The position numbers and the translations under genes were made by a program. Below are positions 44,523 to 54,305 of a DNA stretch of 64,000 nucleotides, one piece after another. The stretch's first letter is position 1, and each line of letters begins with the position of its first letter. This stretch comes from WHSW01 sp963842795 (GTDB taxonomy: Bacteria > Actinomycetota > Thermoleophilia > Solirubrobacterales > 70-9): contig CAWJHV010000041.1 in NCBI GenBank assembly GCA_963842795.1, forward strand, positions 1-64,000, read 5' to 3'. The notes under the pieces are model-generated. The model ran no database searches and had not been told where the DNA came from. It saw only the letters and a program-made list of their open reading frames with translations.

Positions 44523-45925
44523 GACCCACCCGGCAGGTCGTCCGGATCGCAGTCCTCGGGGGTCAGCCCGCTCTCCGGCCACAGCGGGGCGACGAACGGG
44601 TTCGAGTCGTCCGGCGCCGGGGCGGCCGCCCCGCCGGGACACGGGCTCGGGACCCGCGCCGGACCCATCGGCCCGTACTGGTCCGCTGCCGGGATCGGCT
44701 CCAGGTCTCCGGTCGCGTCCTGGTAGGAGAAGATGTTGAGGTTGCCGACGCCGGCGCGCGCGTAGTGGCCGTTCGCGTCGTAGTAGCCGGTGATCTGGCC
44801 CAGCTTCGTGAGCGCGTTGAGGATGTCGGGCGTGTACGGACGGGCGAAGTCGAGCGTCGGCTGGAAGTCGGCGATCGCCCGCTCGGCGCGGCCGAAGGCC
44901 GGGCCCGCGCGCCCCTGGACGGTCGGCAGGGTCGCGAAGAGCTCGTTGAGGTCGTTCGCCGAGCCGGGCAGCGCGACCGTCTTGCGCAGGTCCGTGAACA
45001 CGGGGATCGCCTCGGAGACCACCGGGCGCAGCCGGGCGAGCAACGGCGCCAGGTCCTCGGTCGCCGGCTTCGCCGTGTCGACCAGCTGCTCGAGATCGTC
45101 GAGCGCGGCGCGCAGATTGACGAACGTGGTGTTGCTCTGGCGGAACGTCGGCGCGAGCAGGCGCAGCGAGCGATCGAGCGCGACGTTCTCGCGGGCGATC
45201 GTCCCGAAGGCCGTGTTCGCGTTGGTCACCGACTGCTCGAGGTCGTCGTGGCGGTCGGCGAGCGCGGTGAACAGCCTCGCCGAGCTGGTGATGAAGCCAC
45301 GGAACAGCCGCTGGTCGGAGTTGAGCTCCCGGAGCACCGCGTCGGTGCGGCTCAGCGCGGGCTGCAGGTACTTGTATGACTCGTTGGCGGCGGCGCCCGC
45401 ACCCTCGTAGACGGCGGCCTGCCCGCGGATGAACCGGCCGAGGCCCTCGCGGGTGCGGGGCCCGAAGGCCGCGAAGAGCTGGTCGATGTCGACCGGGGTC
45501 GTGGTCGACTCGGGCCCGATCGTCGCGCCGTCGGCGAGCGCCGGCTCGTTGTTCGGCCCCGGTGAGATCGAGACGTAGCGGTTGGCGATCCCGGCGAGCG
45601 AGGTCGCCCGGATGATCGCCGTGCTCCCCTCGTGCAGCTCCTGGTCGATCTCGATGTCGACGATCGCCCGCGCCTCGTCGTCGAGGTCGAGCGACTCGAC
45701 CGAGCCCACGGGGTGGCCGCCGATCAGCACCTGGTTGTCCGGCACCAGCTGGCCGCCTGTCTGGAACACCAGCCGGTAGCGGTACCCGTCATCGCCGCCG
45801 AAGACGAGGATCACCGCGAGCACCAGCAGCGCGACCACGGCCGCGATCGCCGCCAGCCGGCGCAGCATCAGGCTCGCCGTGCCGAGGCCCGGCTCGCCCG
45901 GGGCGGTTGTCGCGTCGCCATGCAT
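44519..45925 (-). CDS. MCE-family (MlaD domain) protein, first of operon
   Basis: 468 aa. Membrane helix ('LAAIAAVVALLVLAVILVFG'), MCE domain ('YRYRLVFQTGGQLVPDNQVL', 'IGGHPVGSVESLDLDDEAR', 'LAGIANRYVSISPGPN'), helical region and a Pro-rich tail. It leads the operon from a 169-bp upstream gap. No YrbE-type permease precedes it, unlike typical actinobacterial mce loci where yrbEA/B come first. Confidence 0.88.
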   Translation of the reverse strand: MHGDATTAPGEPGLGTASLMLRRLAAIAAVVALLVLAVILVFGGDDGYRYRLVFQTGGQLVPDNQVLIGGHPVGSVESLDLDDEARAIVDIEIDQELHEGSTAIIRATSLAGIANRYVSISPGPNNEPALADGATIGPESTTTPVDIDQLFAAFGPRTREGLGRFIRGQAAVYEGAGAAANESYKYLQPALSRTDAVLRELNSDQRLFRGFITSSARLFTALADRHDDLEQSVTNANTAFGTIARENVALDRSLRLLAPTFRQSNTTFVNLRAALDDLEQLVDTAKPATEDLAPLLARLRPVVSEAIPVFTDLRKTVALPGSANDLNELFATLPTVQGRAGPAFGRAERAIADFQPTLDFARPYTPDILNALTKLGQITGYYDANGHYARAGVGNLNIFSYQDATGDLEPIPAADQYGPMGPARVPSPCPGGAAAPAPDDSNPFVAPLWPESGLTPEDCDPDDLPGGS

Positions 45926-46094
45926 CAGCGCCCCCGCTCGCTAGTGCCGACGGAGGACCTCACGTATTCAATAAACGTCCCTGTACGCGGAGGCGCCAGT
46001 TTACATGCGCCCACGCCTCGCAACAAGGCCGGAGAACGGGTCCGCGGCGCCCATCCGCCGATAAACACCGGCTGTCGCAAGGGGCGCTTGCGGG
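45926..46094 (-). promoter_or_regulatory. upstream region of the MCE operon
   Basis: This 169-bp gap contains, on the minus strand, GGGACGTTTATTGAATACG (about 45987-45965) and GTGTTTATCGG (46068-46058). The second motif also occurs at about 35251-35261 upstream of the gene at 35340, and GTTTAT is part of the cassette promoters. A clear -35/-10 pair is not evident. The region is the likely promoter and regulator target for the six MCE genes. Confidence 0.4.
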
Positions 46095-49000
46095 TCAGGG
46101 TGGGTCGAGCAGCTGCAGCGAGTAGGTCCCCGTCGCCTCGCCGTTGCCGGCGCCCTCGCGGACGATCAGCGTGTGCTGGCCGTTGGAGGTCAGGTCGCAG
46201 ACGAAGTCGTCGGCGAAGGTCAGTCCGCAGACCGCCGTGCCGTCGGGCCGCAGGACCTCCGCGAGCGGGTTGAGCGCGCCGGCCTGTGCGATCACGCGCA
46301 CGCGCACGTCCTGGCTCGCCGTGCCGGCGAAGGTGACGCAGTCGATCTCGCCGGGATCGTCGATCGTCCGCACCTGCAGGGGATCGCCGATCGTCTTCGC
46401 CGTGCAGCCCACCGGGCTCGGGAAGCGCTCGAGCACGATCCGGTAGTTGGCGGCGGCCAGCCCGCCGTTGGCGTAGACGTAGATGCGGTTGGTGCCCGCG
46501 GCGTCGAGCAGGCAGGAGGTCTCGGGGGAGCCGGTCGGCCCGCAGACGGTGGTCCCGTCGGGGCGCACGACCTCGAAGATGAGCTGGGCCGGCGCCCGCG
46601 GTCTCGACCACGCGCACCTGGTAGCGCTGGCCGACGGCCCCGCCCGCACGCGCGAAGCAGTCGATCTCGGCGTCCTGGTTGATCACCCCGGTCTTGCCGG
46701 TCGGGTCGAAGGTGATCGCCGGGCAGGCCGAGGGGTTGTTGAGGCGCTCGAAGCGCACCGCCGCGGTCCCGGTCGCCTCGCCGTTGCCGGCGCCCTCGCG
46801 GACGATCACCGTGTAAAGGCCGTTGGCGTCCAGGGCGCAGGTCTGATCGTCGGCGAAGGTCAGTCCGCAGACCGCCGTGCCGTTGGGCCGCAGGACCTCG
46901 GTCAGCGGGTTGAGCGCGCCCGAGGTCGTGATCACCCGGGAGCGGATGCGGTCGCCCGAGGCGGCGCTGAACGTGTAGCAGGCGATCTCGCCGGGTTGGT
47001 TGATGTTCGCGACCACCGAGTCGCCGAAGGCGGTGTCCGCGCACCCGAGCGGGTTGGGGAAGCGCTCGAGCACGATCCGGTAGTTGGCGGCGGCCAGCCC
47101 GCCGTTGGCGTAGACGTAGATGCGGTTGGTGCCCGCGGCGTCGAGCAGGCAGGAGGTCTCGGGGGAGCCGGTCGGCCCGCAGACGGTGGTCCCGTCGGGG
47201 CGCACGACCTCGAAGATGAGCTGGGCCGCGCCCGCGGTCTCGACGACGCGCACCTGGTAGCGCTGGCCGACGGCCCCGCCCGCACGCGCGAAGCAGTCGA
47301 TCTCGGCGTCCTGGTTGATCACCCCGGTCTTGCCGGTCGGGTCGAAGGTGATCGCCGGGCAGGCCGAGGGGTTGTTGAGGCGCTCGAAGCGCACCGCCGC
47401 GGTCCCGGTCGCCTCCCCGTTGCCGGCGCCCTCGCGGACGATCACCGTGTAAAGGCCGTTGGCGTCCAGGGCGCAGGTCTGATCGTCGGCGAAGGTCAGT
47501 CCGCAGACCGCCGTGCCGTTGGGCCGCAGGACCTCGGTCAGCGGGTTGAGCGCGCCCGAGGTCGTGATCACCCGGGAGCGGATGCGGTCGCCCGAGGCGG
47601 CGCTGAACGTGTAGCAGGCGATCTCGCCGGGTTGGTTGATGTTCGCGACCACCGAGTCGCCGAAGGCGGTGTCCGCGCACCCGAGCGGGTTGGGGAAGCG
47701 CTCGAGCACGATCCGGTAGTTGGCGGCGGCCAGCCCGCCGTTGGCGTAGACGTAGATGCGGTTGGTGCCCGCGGCGTCGAGCAGGCAGGAGGTCTCGGGG
47801 GAGCCGGTCGGCCCGCAGACGGTGGTCCCGTCGGGGCGCACGACCTCGTAGATGAGCTGGGCCGCGCCCGCGGTCTCGACGACGCGCACCTGGTAGCGCT
47901 GGCCGACGGCCCCGCCCGCACGCGCGAAGCAGTCGATCTCGGCGTCCTGGTTGATCACCCCGGTCTTGCCGGTCGGGTCGAAGGTGATCGCCGGGCAGGC
48001 CGAGGGGTTGTTGAGGCGCTCGAAGCGCACCGCCGCGGTCCCGGTCGCCTCCCCGTTGCCGGCGCCCTCGCGGACGATCACCGTGTAAAGGCCGTTGGCG
48101 TCCAGGGCGCAGGTCTGATCGTCGGCGAAGGTCAGTCCGCAGACCGCCGTGCCGTTGGGCCGCAGGACCTCGGTCAGCGGGTTGAGCGCGCCCGAGGTCG
48201 TGATCACCCGGGAGCGGATGCGGTCGCCCGAGGCGGCGCTGAACGTGTAGCAGGCGATCTCGCCGGGTTGGTTGATGTTCGCGACCACCGAGTCGCCGAA
48301 GGCGGTGTCCGCGCACCCGAGCGGGTTGGGGAAGCGCTCGAGCACGATCCGGTAGTTGGCGGCGGCCAGCCCGCCGTTGGCGTAGACGTAGATGCGGTTG
48401 GTGCCCGCGGCGTCGAGCAGGCAGGAGATCTCGGGGGAGCCGGTCGGCCCGCAGACGGTGGTCCCGTCGGGGCGCACGACCTCGTAGATGAGCTGGGCCG
48501 CGCCCGCGGTCTCGACGACGCGCACCTGGTAGCGCTGGCCGACGGCCCCGCCCGCACGCGCGAAGCAGTCGATCTCGGCGTCCTGGTTGATCACCCCGGT
48601 CTTGCCGGTCGGGTCGAAGGTGATCGCCGGGCAGGCCGAGGGGTTGTTGAGGCGCTCGAAGCGCACCGCCGCGGTCCCGGTCGCCTCCCCGTTGCCGGCG
48701 CCCTCGCGGACGATCACCGTGTAAAGGCCGTTGGCGTCCAGGGCGCAGGTCTGATCGTCGGCGAAGGTCAGTCCGCAGACCGCCGTGCCGTTGGGCCGCA
48801 GGACCTCGGTCAGCGGGTTGAGCGCGCCCGAGGTCGTGATCACCCGGGAGCGGATGCGGTCGCCCGAGGCGGCGCTGAACGTGTAGCAGGCGATCTCGCC
48901 GGGTTGGTTGATGTTCGCGACCACCGAGTCGCCGAAGGCGGTGTCCGCGCACCCGAGCGGGTTGGGGAAGCGCTCGAGCACGATCCGGTAGTTGGCGGCG

Positions 49001-49674
49001 GCCAGCCCGCCGTTGGCGTAGACGTAGATGCGGTTGGTGCCCGCGGCGTCGAGCAGGCAGGAGATCTCGGGGGAGCCGGTCGGCCCGCAGACGGTGGTCC
49101 CGTCGGGGCGCACGACCTCGTAGATGAGCTGGGCCGCGCCCGCGGTCTCGACGACGCGCACCTGGTAGCGCTGGCCGACGGCCCCGCCCGCACGCGCGAA
49201 GCAGTCGATCTCGGCGTCCTGGTTGATCACCCCGGTCGTGCCGGTCGGGTCGAAGTTGATCGCCGGGCAGGCCGAGGGGTTGTTGAGGCGCTCGATCGTC
49301 GTCGCGAACGAGCCCGTCCCCGAGCCGTTTGCGTCGACCCGCAAAGTATGGACGCCGGTCGAGGTCAGCTCGCAGGTCTGGTCGTCGGCGAAGGTTGGCC
49401 CGCAGACGACGCCCGCCCCGAAGCGGATCGTGGTCAACGGGTTGACCGTGCCGCTTTTAGGAATCACCCGGACCCGGATCCGGTCGCCGTCGTTGCCGGA
49501 GAAGGTCAGGTCGCGAACCTGGATCGCACCGGTCAGCGTGCAGGTGATCTCCTCGCCGAAGACGATGTCGCCGTCGCACGGCCCCGCCAGCGCATCATCG
49601 GAGCTCCCCAGCGACCAGCCGCTCGCAGCTAAGACGAGCACGACCAGCACCACAGCCCTCCACCTCCAGGTCAC
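46095..49674 (-). CDS. secreted tandem PPC-like-domain protein (one frame break)
   Basis: About 1193 codons. GTG start, signal peptide ('AVVLVVLVLAASGWSLGSS'). The mature protein is one N-terminal B-type domain followed by five A-B pairs of about 212 aa. A domains carry 'NPSACPAITFDPTG', 'GVINQDAEIDCFARAGG' and 'VVRPDGTTVCGPTGSPE'; B domains carry 'INQPGEIACYTFSAASGDRI', 'VLRPNGTAVCGLTFADDQTC' and 'GLYTVIVREGAGNGEATG'. Both look like about 105-aa beta-sandwiches of the pre-peptidase C-terminal (PPC) type, each with Cys pairs. The last B domain is diverged. An extra G near 46590 (GGCCGGCGCC against GGCCGCGCC in the other units) breaks the last A domain. Probably an extracellular stalk or adhesive protein; no enzyme domain is seen. 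Confidence 0.8.
46430..49250. repeat. 636-bp near-identical tandem repeats
   Basis: The period is exactly 636 bp: the text GTTGATCACCCCGGTCTTGCC recurs at 46678, 47314, 47950 and 48586 (and, slightly changed, 49222). Units differ by only a few bases, for example GAGGTCTC against GAGATCTC and CGAAGATGAG against CGTAGATGAG. These variants fall in consecutive blocks, as expected from recent nested duplications. Confidence 0.9.
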
Positions 49675-49680
49675 GTCGCC

Positions 49681-49708
49681 AACCTACACCGCGCGGGCGC
49701 GTTGTCAA
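49681..49708 (-). promoter_or_regulatory. promoter of the PPC-repeat gene
   Basis: TTGACA (49708-49703), a 16-bp spacer and TAGGTT (49686-49681), which lies 6 bases before the GTG at 49674; the transcript would be leaderless. A second TTGACA at 49727-49732 on the plus strand, with TAGAGT 7 bases before the ATG at 49769, may serve the divergent oxidoreductase gene, although the 23-bp spacing is poor. Confidence 0.5.
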
Positions 49709-49768
49709 ACGCCACTGGACACGGGTTTGACACGCCGTCGGCGAAGCCGCTGTCATAGAGTCGCGCGC

Positions 49769-51133
49769 ATGAACGACCTTGATCAGCTGAGCATCGACGG
49801 ACGCATCGCAACCCCCGACGACGCGGACTGGGACCAGGTCCGCCAGGCGTGGAACCTCGCCGCCGACCCGCATCCGAGCGCGGTGGCGCTGGTCGAGAGC
49901 GTCGACGACGTCGCCGCGGTGATCGGCTTCTGCGCCCAGCGGGGGCTGTCGGTCCTCGGCCAGGGGACGGGACACGGTGCGGTCGCCGTCGGCGAGCTCG
50001 AGGGCACGGTCGTGATCAAGACCGAGCGCATGCGCGGAGTCGAGATCGACGCCGACGCAAAGACGGCGAGGGTCGAAGCGGGGGTGCTCGCGCTCGAGCT
50101 CGGAGAGGCGGCGGCCGAGCACGGCCTCTGCTCGTTGCCGGGCTCCTCACCCGACGTCGGGGTGGTCGGGTACACCCTCGGCGGCGGCCTCAGCTGGCTC
50201 TCGCGGCGCTACGGCTTCGCCTGCAACAGGGTCGCGGCGGTCGAGGTGGTGACCGCCGACGGCGAGCCCCGCAAGGTGGACGCCGAGAACGACGCGGACC
50301 TCTTCTGGGCGCTTCGCGGCGGTGGTGGTGGCTACGCGATCGTCACCGCGCTGCACGTCGACCTGCTGGCGATCGCCGACGTCTACGGCGGCACGCTCGT
50401 CTACCCGGCCGAGGTCGGAACCGAGGCGGTGCGTGCGTATCGCGACTGGACGCAGACGATCGGCGAGGAGGTCACCTCGATCGTCCGCTTCCTGCGCCCG
50501 CCGCCGGTTCCTGACGTCCCGGAGCCGCTGCGCAACAAGCCCCTGCTGACGATTGGCGCCGCCTGCATCGGCGACCAGGCCTCGGGCGAGCGGCTGATCG
50601 CGCCGCTGCGCGAGCTCGGCGAGCCGATCCTGGACAGCTTCGCCCAGATGCCGGTCCCCGGGCTGAGCAGGATCCACATGGACCCCGAGCAACCGGTTCC
50701 CGCGCTCGGGCACCACGCGCTGATCCGCGAGCTCCCCGACGATGCGATCGAGGCACTCCACGGCGCGGTCGGGCCGCAGGCCGGCTCGCCGCTGCTGCTC
50801 GCCGAACTCCGCCACATCGGCGGCGCGCTCGGGCGGCCGGCCGACAACGGCGGCGCGCTGGACCACATCGATGCGGAGTTCGTGATGCTCGCCATCGGGA
50901 CGTCGATGACGCCGGAGATGGGGCAGGCGGTCGGCGGAGCGCTCGACGGTCTCCACGAGACGATGGAGCCCTGGTCGGCCGAGGGCGGCTACTTCAACTT
51001 CGCCGAGCGCCCGTGCGACGTAGAGGCGATCCTCCCGGAGGAGACCTGCCGGCGTCTCGGCGAGGTCAAGCGCCGCTGGGATCCCGACGGCCTGATCCGC
51101 GCCAACCACTCGCTCGCCCTGACGGCGGCCTGA
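49769..51133 (+). CDS. FAD-dependent oxidoreductase, berberine-bridge (BBE)/PCMH type
   Basis: 454 aa. Residues about 30-210 are a PCMH FAD-binding domain ('VGQGTGHGA'-like 'LGQGTGHGAVAVGELEGTVV', 'VVGYTLGGGLSWLSRRYG'); the C-terminus has the BBE motif ('YFNFAERP' then 'RRWDPDGLIRANH'). The His of 'TGHG' is the expected covalent FAD ligand. The second ligand, a Cys in bicovalent members, is Ser here ('GSSPDVGVVG'), so monocovalent flavinylation is predicted. No signal peptide, so cytoplasmic. Substrate unknown; family members oxidise sugars, alcohols and alkaloids. Intact. Confidence 0.88.
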   Translation: MNDLDQLSIDGRIATPDDADWDQVRQAWNLAADPHPSAVALVESVDDVAAVIGFCAQRGLSVLGQGTGHGAVAVGELEGTVVIKTERMRGVEIDADAKTARVEAGVLALELGEAAAEHGLCSLPGSSPDVGVVGYTLGGGLSWLSRRYGFACNRVAAVEVVTADGEPRKVDAENDADLFWALRGGGGGYAIVTALHVDLLAIADVYGGTLVYPAEVGTEAVRAYRDWTQTIGEEVTSIVRFLRPPPVPDVPEPLRNKPLLTIGAACIGDQASGERLIAPLRELGEPILDSFAQMPVPGLSRIHMDPEQPVPALGHHALIRELPDDAIEALHGAVGPQAGSPLLLAELRHIGGALGRPADNGGALDHIDAEFVMLAIGTSMTPEMGQAVGGALDGLHETMEPWSAEGGYFNFAERPCDVEAILPEETCRRLGEVKRRWDPDGLIRANHSLALTAA

Positions 51134-51173
51134 GCCGGCCAGCCGTGCGGGCGGGCGCGAGAGGCGTGGCTGG

Positions 51174-51917
51174 ATGAGGCTCGGGCTGCCCGACGCGATC
51201 GAGGCGTGCCTGTTCGACCTCGACGGCGTGCTGACCCAGACCGCGAAGGTGCACGCCGCGGCCTGGAAGCAGATGTTCGACGAGTACCTGCGCCGGCGAG
51301 CGGACGAAGCCGGCGAGGAGTTCCGGCCCTTCGACGCCCGCGACGACTACGACCGGTACGTCGACGGCAAGCCGCGGGCCGACGGCGTCCGCTCCTTTTT
51401 GCAATCGCGGGGGATCGAGCTGCCGGAGGGAAACCCCGACGACGGCCCGGAGGTCGACTCGGTCCCCGGGCTCGGGAACCGCAAGAACGCCATCGTGCTG
51501 CGCCTGATCGAGGAGCAGGGCGTCGAGGCCTACGAGGGCTCGGTGCGCTACGTCCACGCGGTTGTGCAGGCCGGGTTGCGGCGCGCGGTCGTCTCGTCGA
51601 GCGCCAACTGCCGCGCGGTGCTCGAGTCGGCCGGGATCATCGACCTGTTCGAGGAAATCGTCGACGGCAACACGCTTGCGGAGCGCCACCTGAAGGGCAA
51701 GCCTGCACCCGACACGTTCCTCACCGCGGCTGAGGCGCTCTCGGTCCCGCCGTCCGCGGCGGCCGTGTTCGAAGACGCGCTCTCGGGGGTCGAGGCGGGC
51801 CGGGCGGGCGACTTCGGGGTCGTGATCGGAGTGGACCGCGTGGGGCAAGCCGAGGCGCTACGCGAGCACGGCGCCGACGTGGTCGTGAAGGACCTCGCGG
51901 AGCTGCTCGACGAATGA
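51174..51917 (+). CDS. beta-phosphoglucomutase-type HAD hydrolase
   Basis: 247 aa. 'ACLFDLDGVLTQTAKVHAAA' carries the nucleophile and general-acid Asp (about D15/D17); 'RAVVSSSANCRAVLESAGI' is motif II, 'LKGKPAPDTFLTAAE' contains the motif III Lys and 'AVFEDALSGVEAG' is motif IV. The cap insertion matches beta-phosphoglucomutases, which convert beta-glucose 1-phosphate to glucose 6-phosphate. This fits its coupling (ATGA overlap) with the GH65 phosphorylase that would make beta-glucose 1-phosphate. Confidence 0.88.
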   Translation: MRLGLPDAIEACLFDLDGVLTQTAKVHAAAWKQMFDEYLRRRADEAGEEFRPFDARDDYDRYVDGKPRADGVRSFLQSRGIELPEGNPDDGPEVDSVPGLGNRKNAIVLRLIEEQGVEAYEGSVRYVHAVVQAGLRRAVVSSSANCRAVLESAGIIDLFEEIVDGNTLAERHLKGKPAPDTFLTAAEALSVPPSAAAVFEDALSGVEAGRAGDFGVVIGVDRVGQAEALREHGADVVVKDLAELLDE

Positions 51918-54302
51918 TCCGCCAGCGCGCCTTCGAGGTCGACCCCTGGACGGTCCGCGAGACGGCCCTCAACCTCGACCTGCTCGCCCAGTCCGAATCG
52001 GTCTTCGCGCTCTCCAACGGCCACATCGGTATGCGCGGAAACCTCGACGAGGGTGAGCCGTACGGGTTGCCGGGCACCTACCTCGGCGGGTTCTTCGAGC
52101 TGCGCCCGCTTCCCTACGCCGAGGCCGGCTTCGGCTTCCCCGAGTCCGGCCAGACGGTCGTCAACGTCACCAACGGCAAGCTGATCCGGCTGCTGGTCGG
52201 CGACTCGTTGTTCGACGTCCGCTACGGCACCCTGCGCCGCCACGAGCGGGTTCTCGACCTGCGCGCCGGGATCCTGACCCGGGAGGTCGAGTGGGTGACC
52301 CCCACCGGCCACCCAATCCGGATCCGCACCGTCCGTTTGGTCTCCTTCGCCCAGCGCGCGATCGCCGCGATCATGTTCGAGGTCGAGCCGCTCGGCGGCA
52401 CCGCGCGGTTGGTCGTGCAGTCAGAGCTGGTGGCCAACGAGAGCCTTCCAGCCCCGCTTGAGGAGCTTGAGCAGCAGCAGCTTCCCTCCGCTGGCGCCGA
52501 TCCCCGCGCCGCGGCCGTGGCGATCCCGCTTCGCTCCGAGTACACCTCCGGGCACGACCTGCGCGCCGTGATGGTTCACACCACCGAGCGCAGCGACCTG
52601 CGCCTGGCTGTCGCAATGGACCACCTGGTCGAGGGGCCCGACGGAGTCGACACGGACGTCGAGGCGCACACCGACTTCGCGCGGGCGACCATCACCTGCG
52701 AGGCCGGCCCCGGCAAGCCACTGCGAGTGTTCAAGGGACTCGCATACGGGTGGTCGAGCCGGCGCTCGATGCCGGCTGTCCGCGACCAGGTCGAGGGGGC
52801 GCTGACCGGCGCGCAGCACACCGGCTGGGACGCTCTGCTCACCGCTCAGCGCCAGTACCTGGACGCGTTCTGGTCGCGCGCCGACGTCGAGATCGGCGGT
52901 GAGCCGCGCCTGCAGCAGGCGCTGCGGTTCGGGATGTTCCACGTCCTGCAGGCCGGGGCACGGGCCGAGGGGCGAGCGATCGCGGCCAAGGGGCTGACCG
53001 GCTCCGGCTACGACGGACATGCCTTCTGGGACACCGAGACGTTCGTGCTGCCGATGCTCACGCACGCGGTTCCCCACGCAGCCGCGCAGGCGCTCTCCTG
53101 GAGGCACTCGACCCTGCCGCTGGCCAAGGAGCGCGCCGCGCAGCTTGGCCTGAAGGGCGCAGCGTTTCCGTGGCGGACGATCCGGGGCGAGGAGTGCTCG
53201 GGCTACTGGCCGGCGGGCACCGCCGCCTTTCACGTCAACGCGGACATCGCGAACGCGGTCGCGAATTATCTGAATGCGACCGGGGACCACGACTTCCTCG
53301 GCTCCTGCGGCCTCGAGCTGCTGGTCGAGACGGCGCGGCTGTGGATGTCGCTCGGACACCACGACGGCACCGGGGCTTTCCGGATCGACGGGGTGACCGG
53401 ACCCGATGAGTACACGGCGATCGCCGACAACAACGTCTACACGAACCTCGCCGCGCGGCGGAACCTGCTCGACGCCGCCGACCTGCGCCGAGAGTGTGCC
53501 GAAGCTGGCGTGCGGGTTCGGCGTCGACGAGGAGGAGACGGCGAGCTGGCGCGACGCCGCGGTGGCGATGACGATCCCCTACGACGACGAGCGCGGCGTC
53601 CACCAGCAGTCCGAGGGCTTCACCGACCATGCGCGCTGGGATTTCGAGAACACGCCGGCCGACCACTACCCGCTGTTCCTGCACTACCCCTACTTCGACA
53701 TCTACCGCAAGCAGGTGATCAAACAGGCGGACCTGGTGCTGGCGATGGGGCTGTTCGGAGATCAGTTCACCGATGAGCAGAAGGCCCGCAACTTCGCCTA
53801 CTACGAGGAGCTCACCGTCCGCGACTCGTCTCTTTCGGCTTGCACCCAGGCAGTGCTGGCGGCCGAGGTCGGCCAGCTCGACCTCGCGTTCGACTACGCG
53901 GTCGAGGCGGCGCTGATGGACCTCGACGACCTCGAGCAGAACACCCGCGACGGCGTCCACATCGCGTCGCTCGCCGGCGCCTGGATCGCGGTCGTCGCGG
54001 GGTTCGGCGGCTTCCGCGACTACGGCGGGGAGCTTCTCTTCGCCCCCCGGCTCCCCGACGCCCTGGACTCGATCAGCTTCCGGGTAGCCGAGGGCGAGGC
54101 GGTGCTCGAGGTCAGGGTCAACGACTCGAAGGCCACCTACGAGCTCGTCACCGGCAACGAGGTCGCGATCCGCCATTACGGGAAGCCGCTCGTGATCCGC
54201 GACGGCGAGCCGGCGACGGAGTCGATCCCGGCAATCCGGCCCGGACCGCGGCCGTCACAACCGCACGGGCGCGAGCCGACGGCGCTCCAGAAGGAGGCCT
54301 GA
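51914..54302 (+). CDS. glycoside hydrolase family 65 phosphorylase (trehalose/maltose/kojibiose type; one frame break)
   Basis: About 796 codons. The N-terminal beta-sandwich ('ESVFALSNGHIGMRGNLDEG', 'TYLGGFFEL') is followed by the (alpha/alpha)6 catalytic domain ('ARAEGRAIAAKGLTGSGYDG', 'FWDTETFVLPM'). The catalytic acid is the Glu in 'GVTGPDEYTAIADNNVYTN' (about residue 496). The phosphate-site and C-terminal regions follow ('KQADLVLAMGLF', 'HIASLAGAWIAVVAGFGG'). A one-base break near 53515 separates 'ECAEAGVRV' from 'DEEETASWRD'. GH65 enzymes phosphorolyse alpha-glucosyl disaccharides with inversion; the exact disaccharide cannot be read here. Cytoplasmic. Confidence 0.9.
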
Positions 54303-54305
54303 GGG

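Noticed and set aside
46430..49250. CRISPR-like array
   Set aside because: The repeat unit is 636 bp with no unique spacers, and it encodes protein domains.
46483..49632. A 1049-codon open frame on the plus strand across the PPC-repeat gene
   Set aside because: It is the antisense of the 636-bp repeats: high GC and exact periodicity keep it open. It has no signal peptide or known motif and the minus-strand frame has clear domains.
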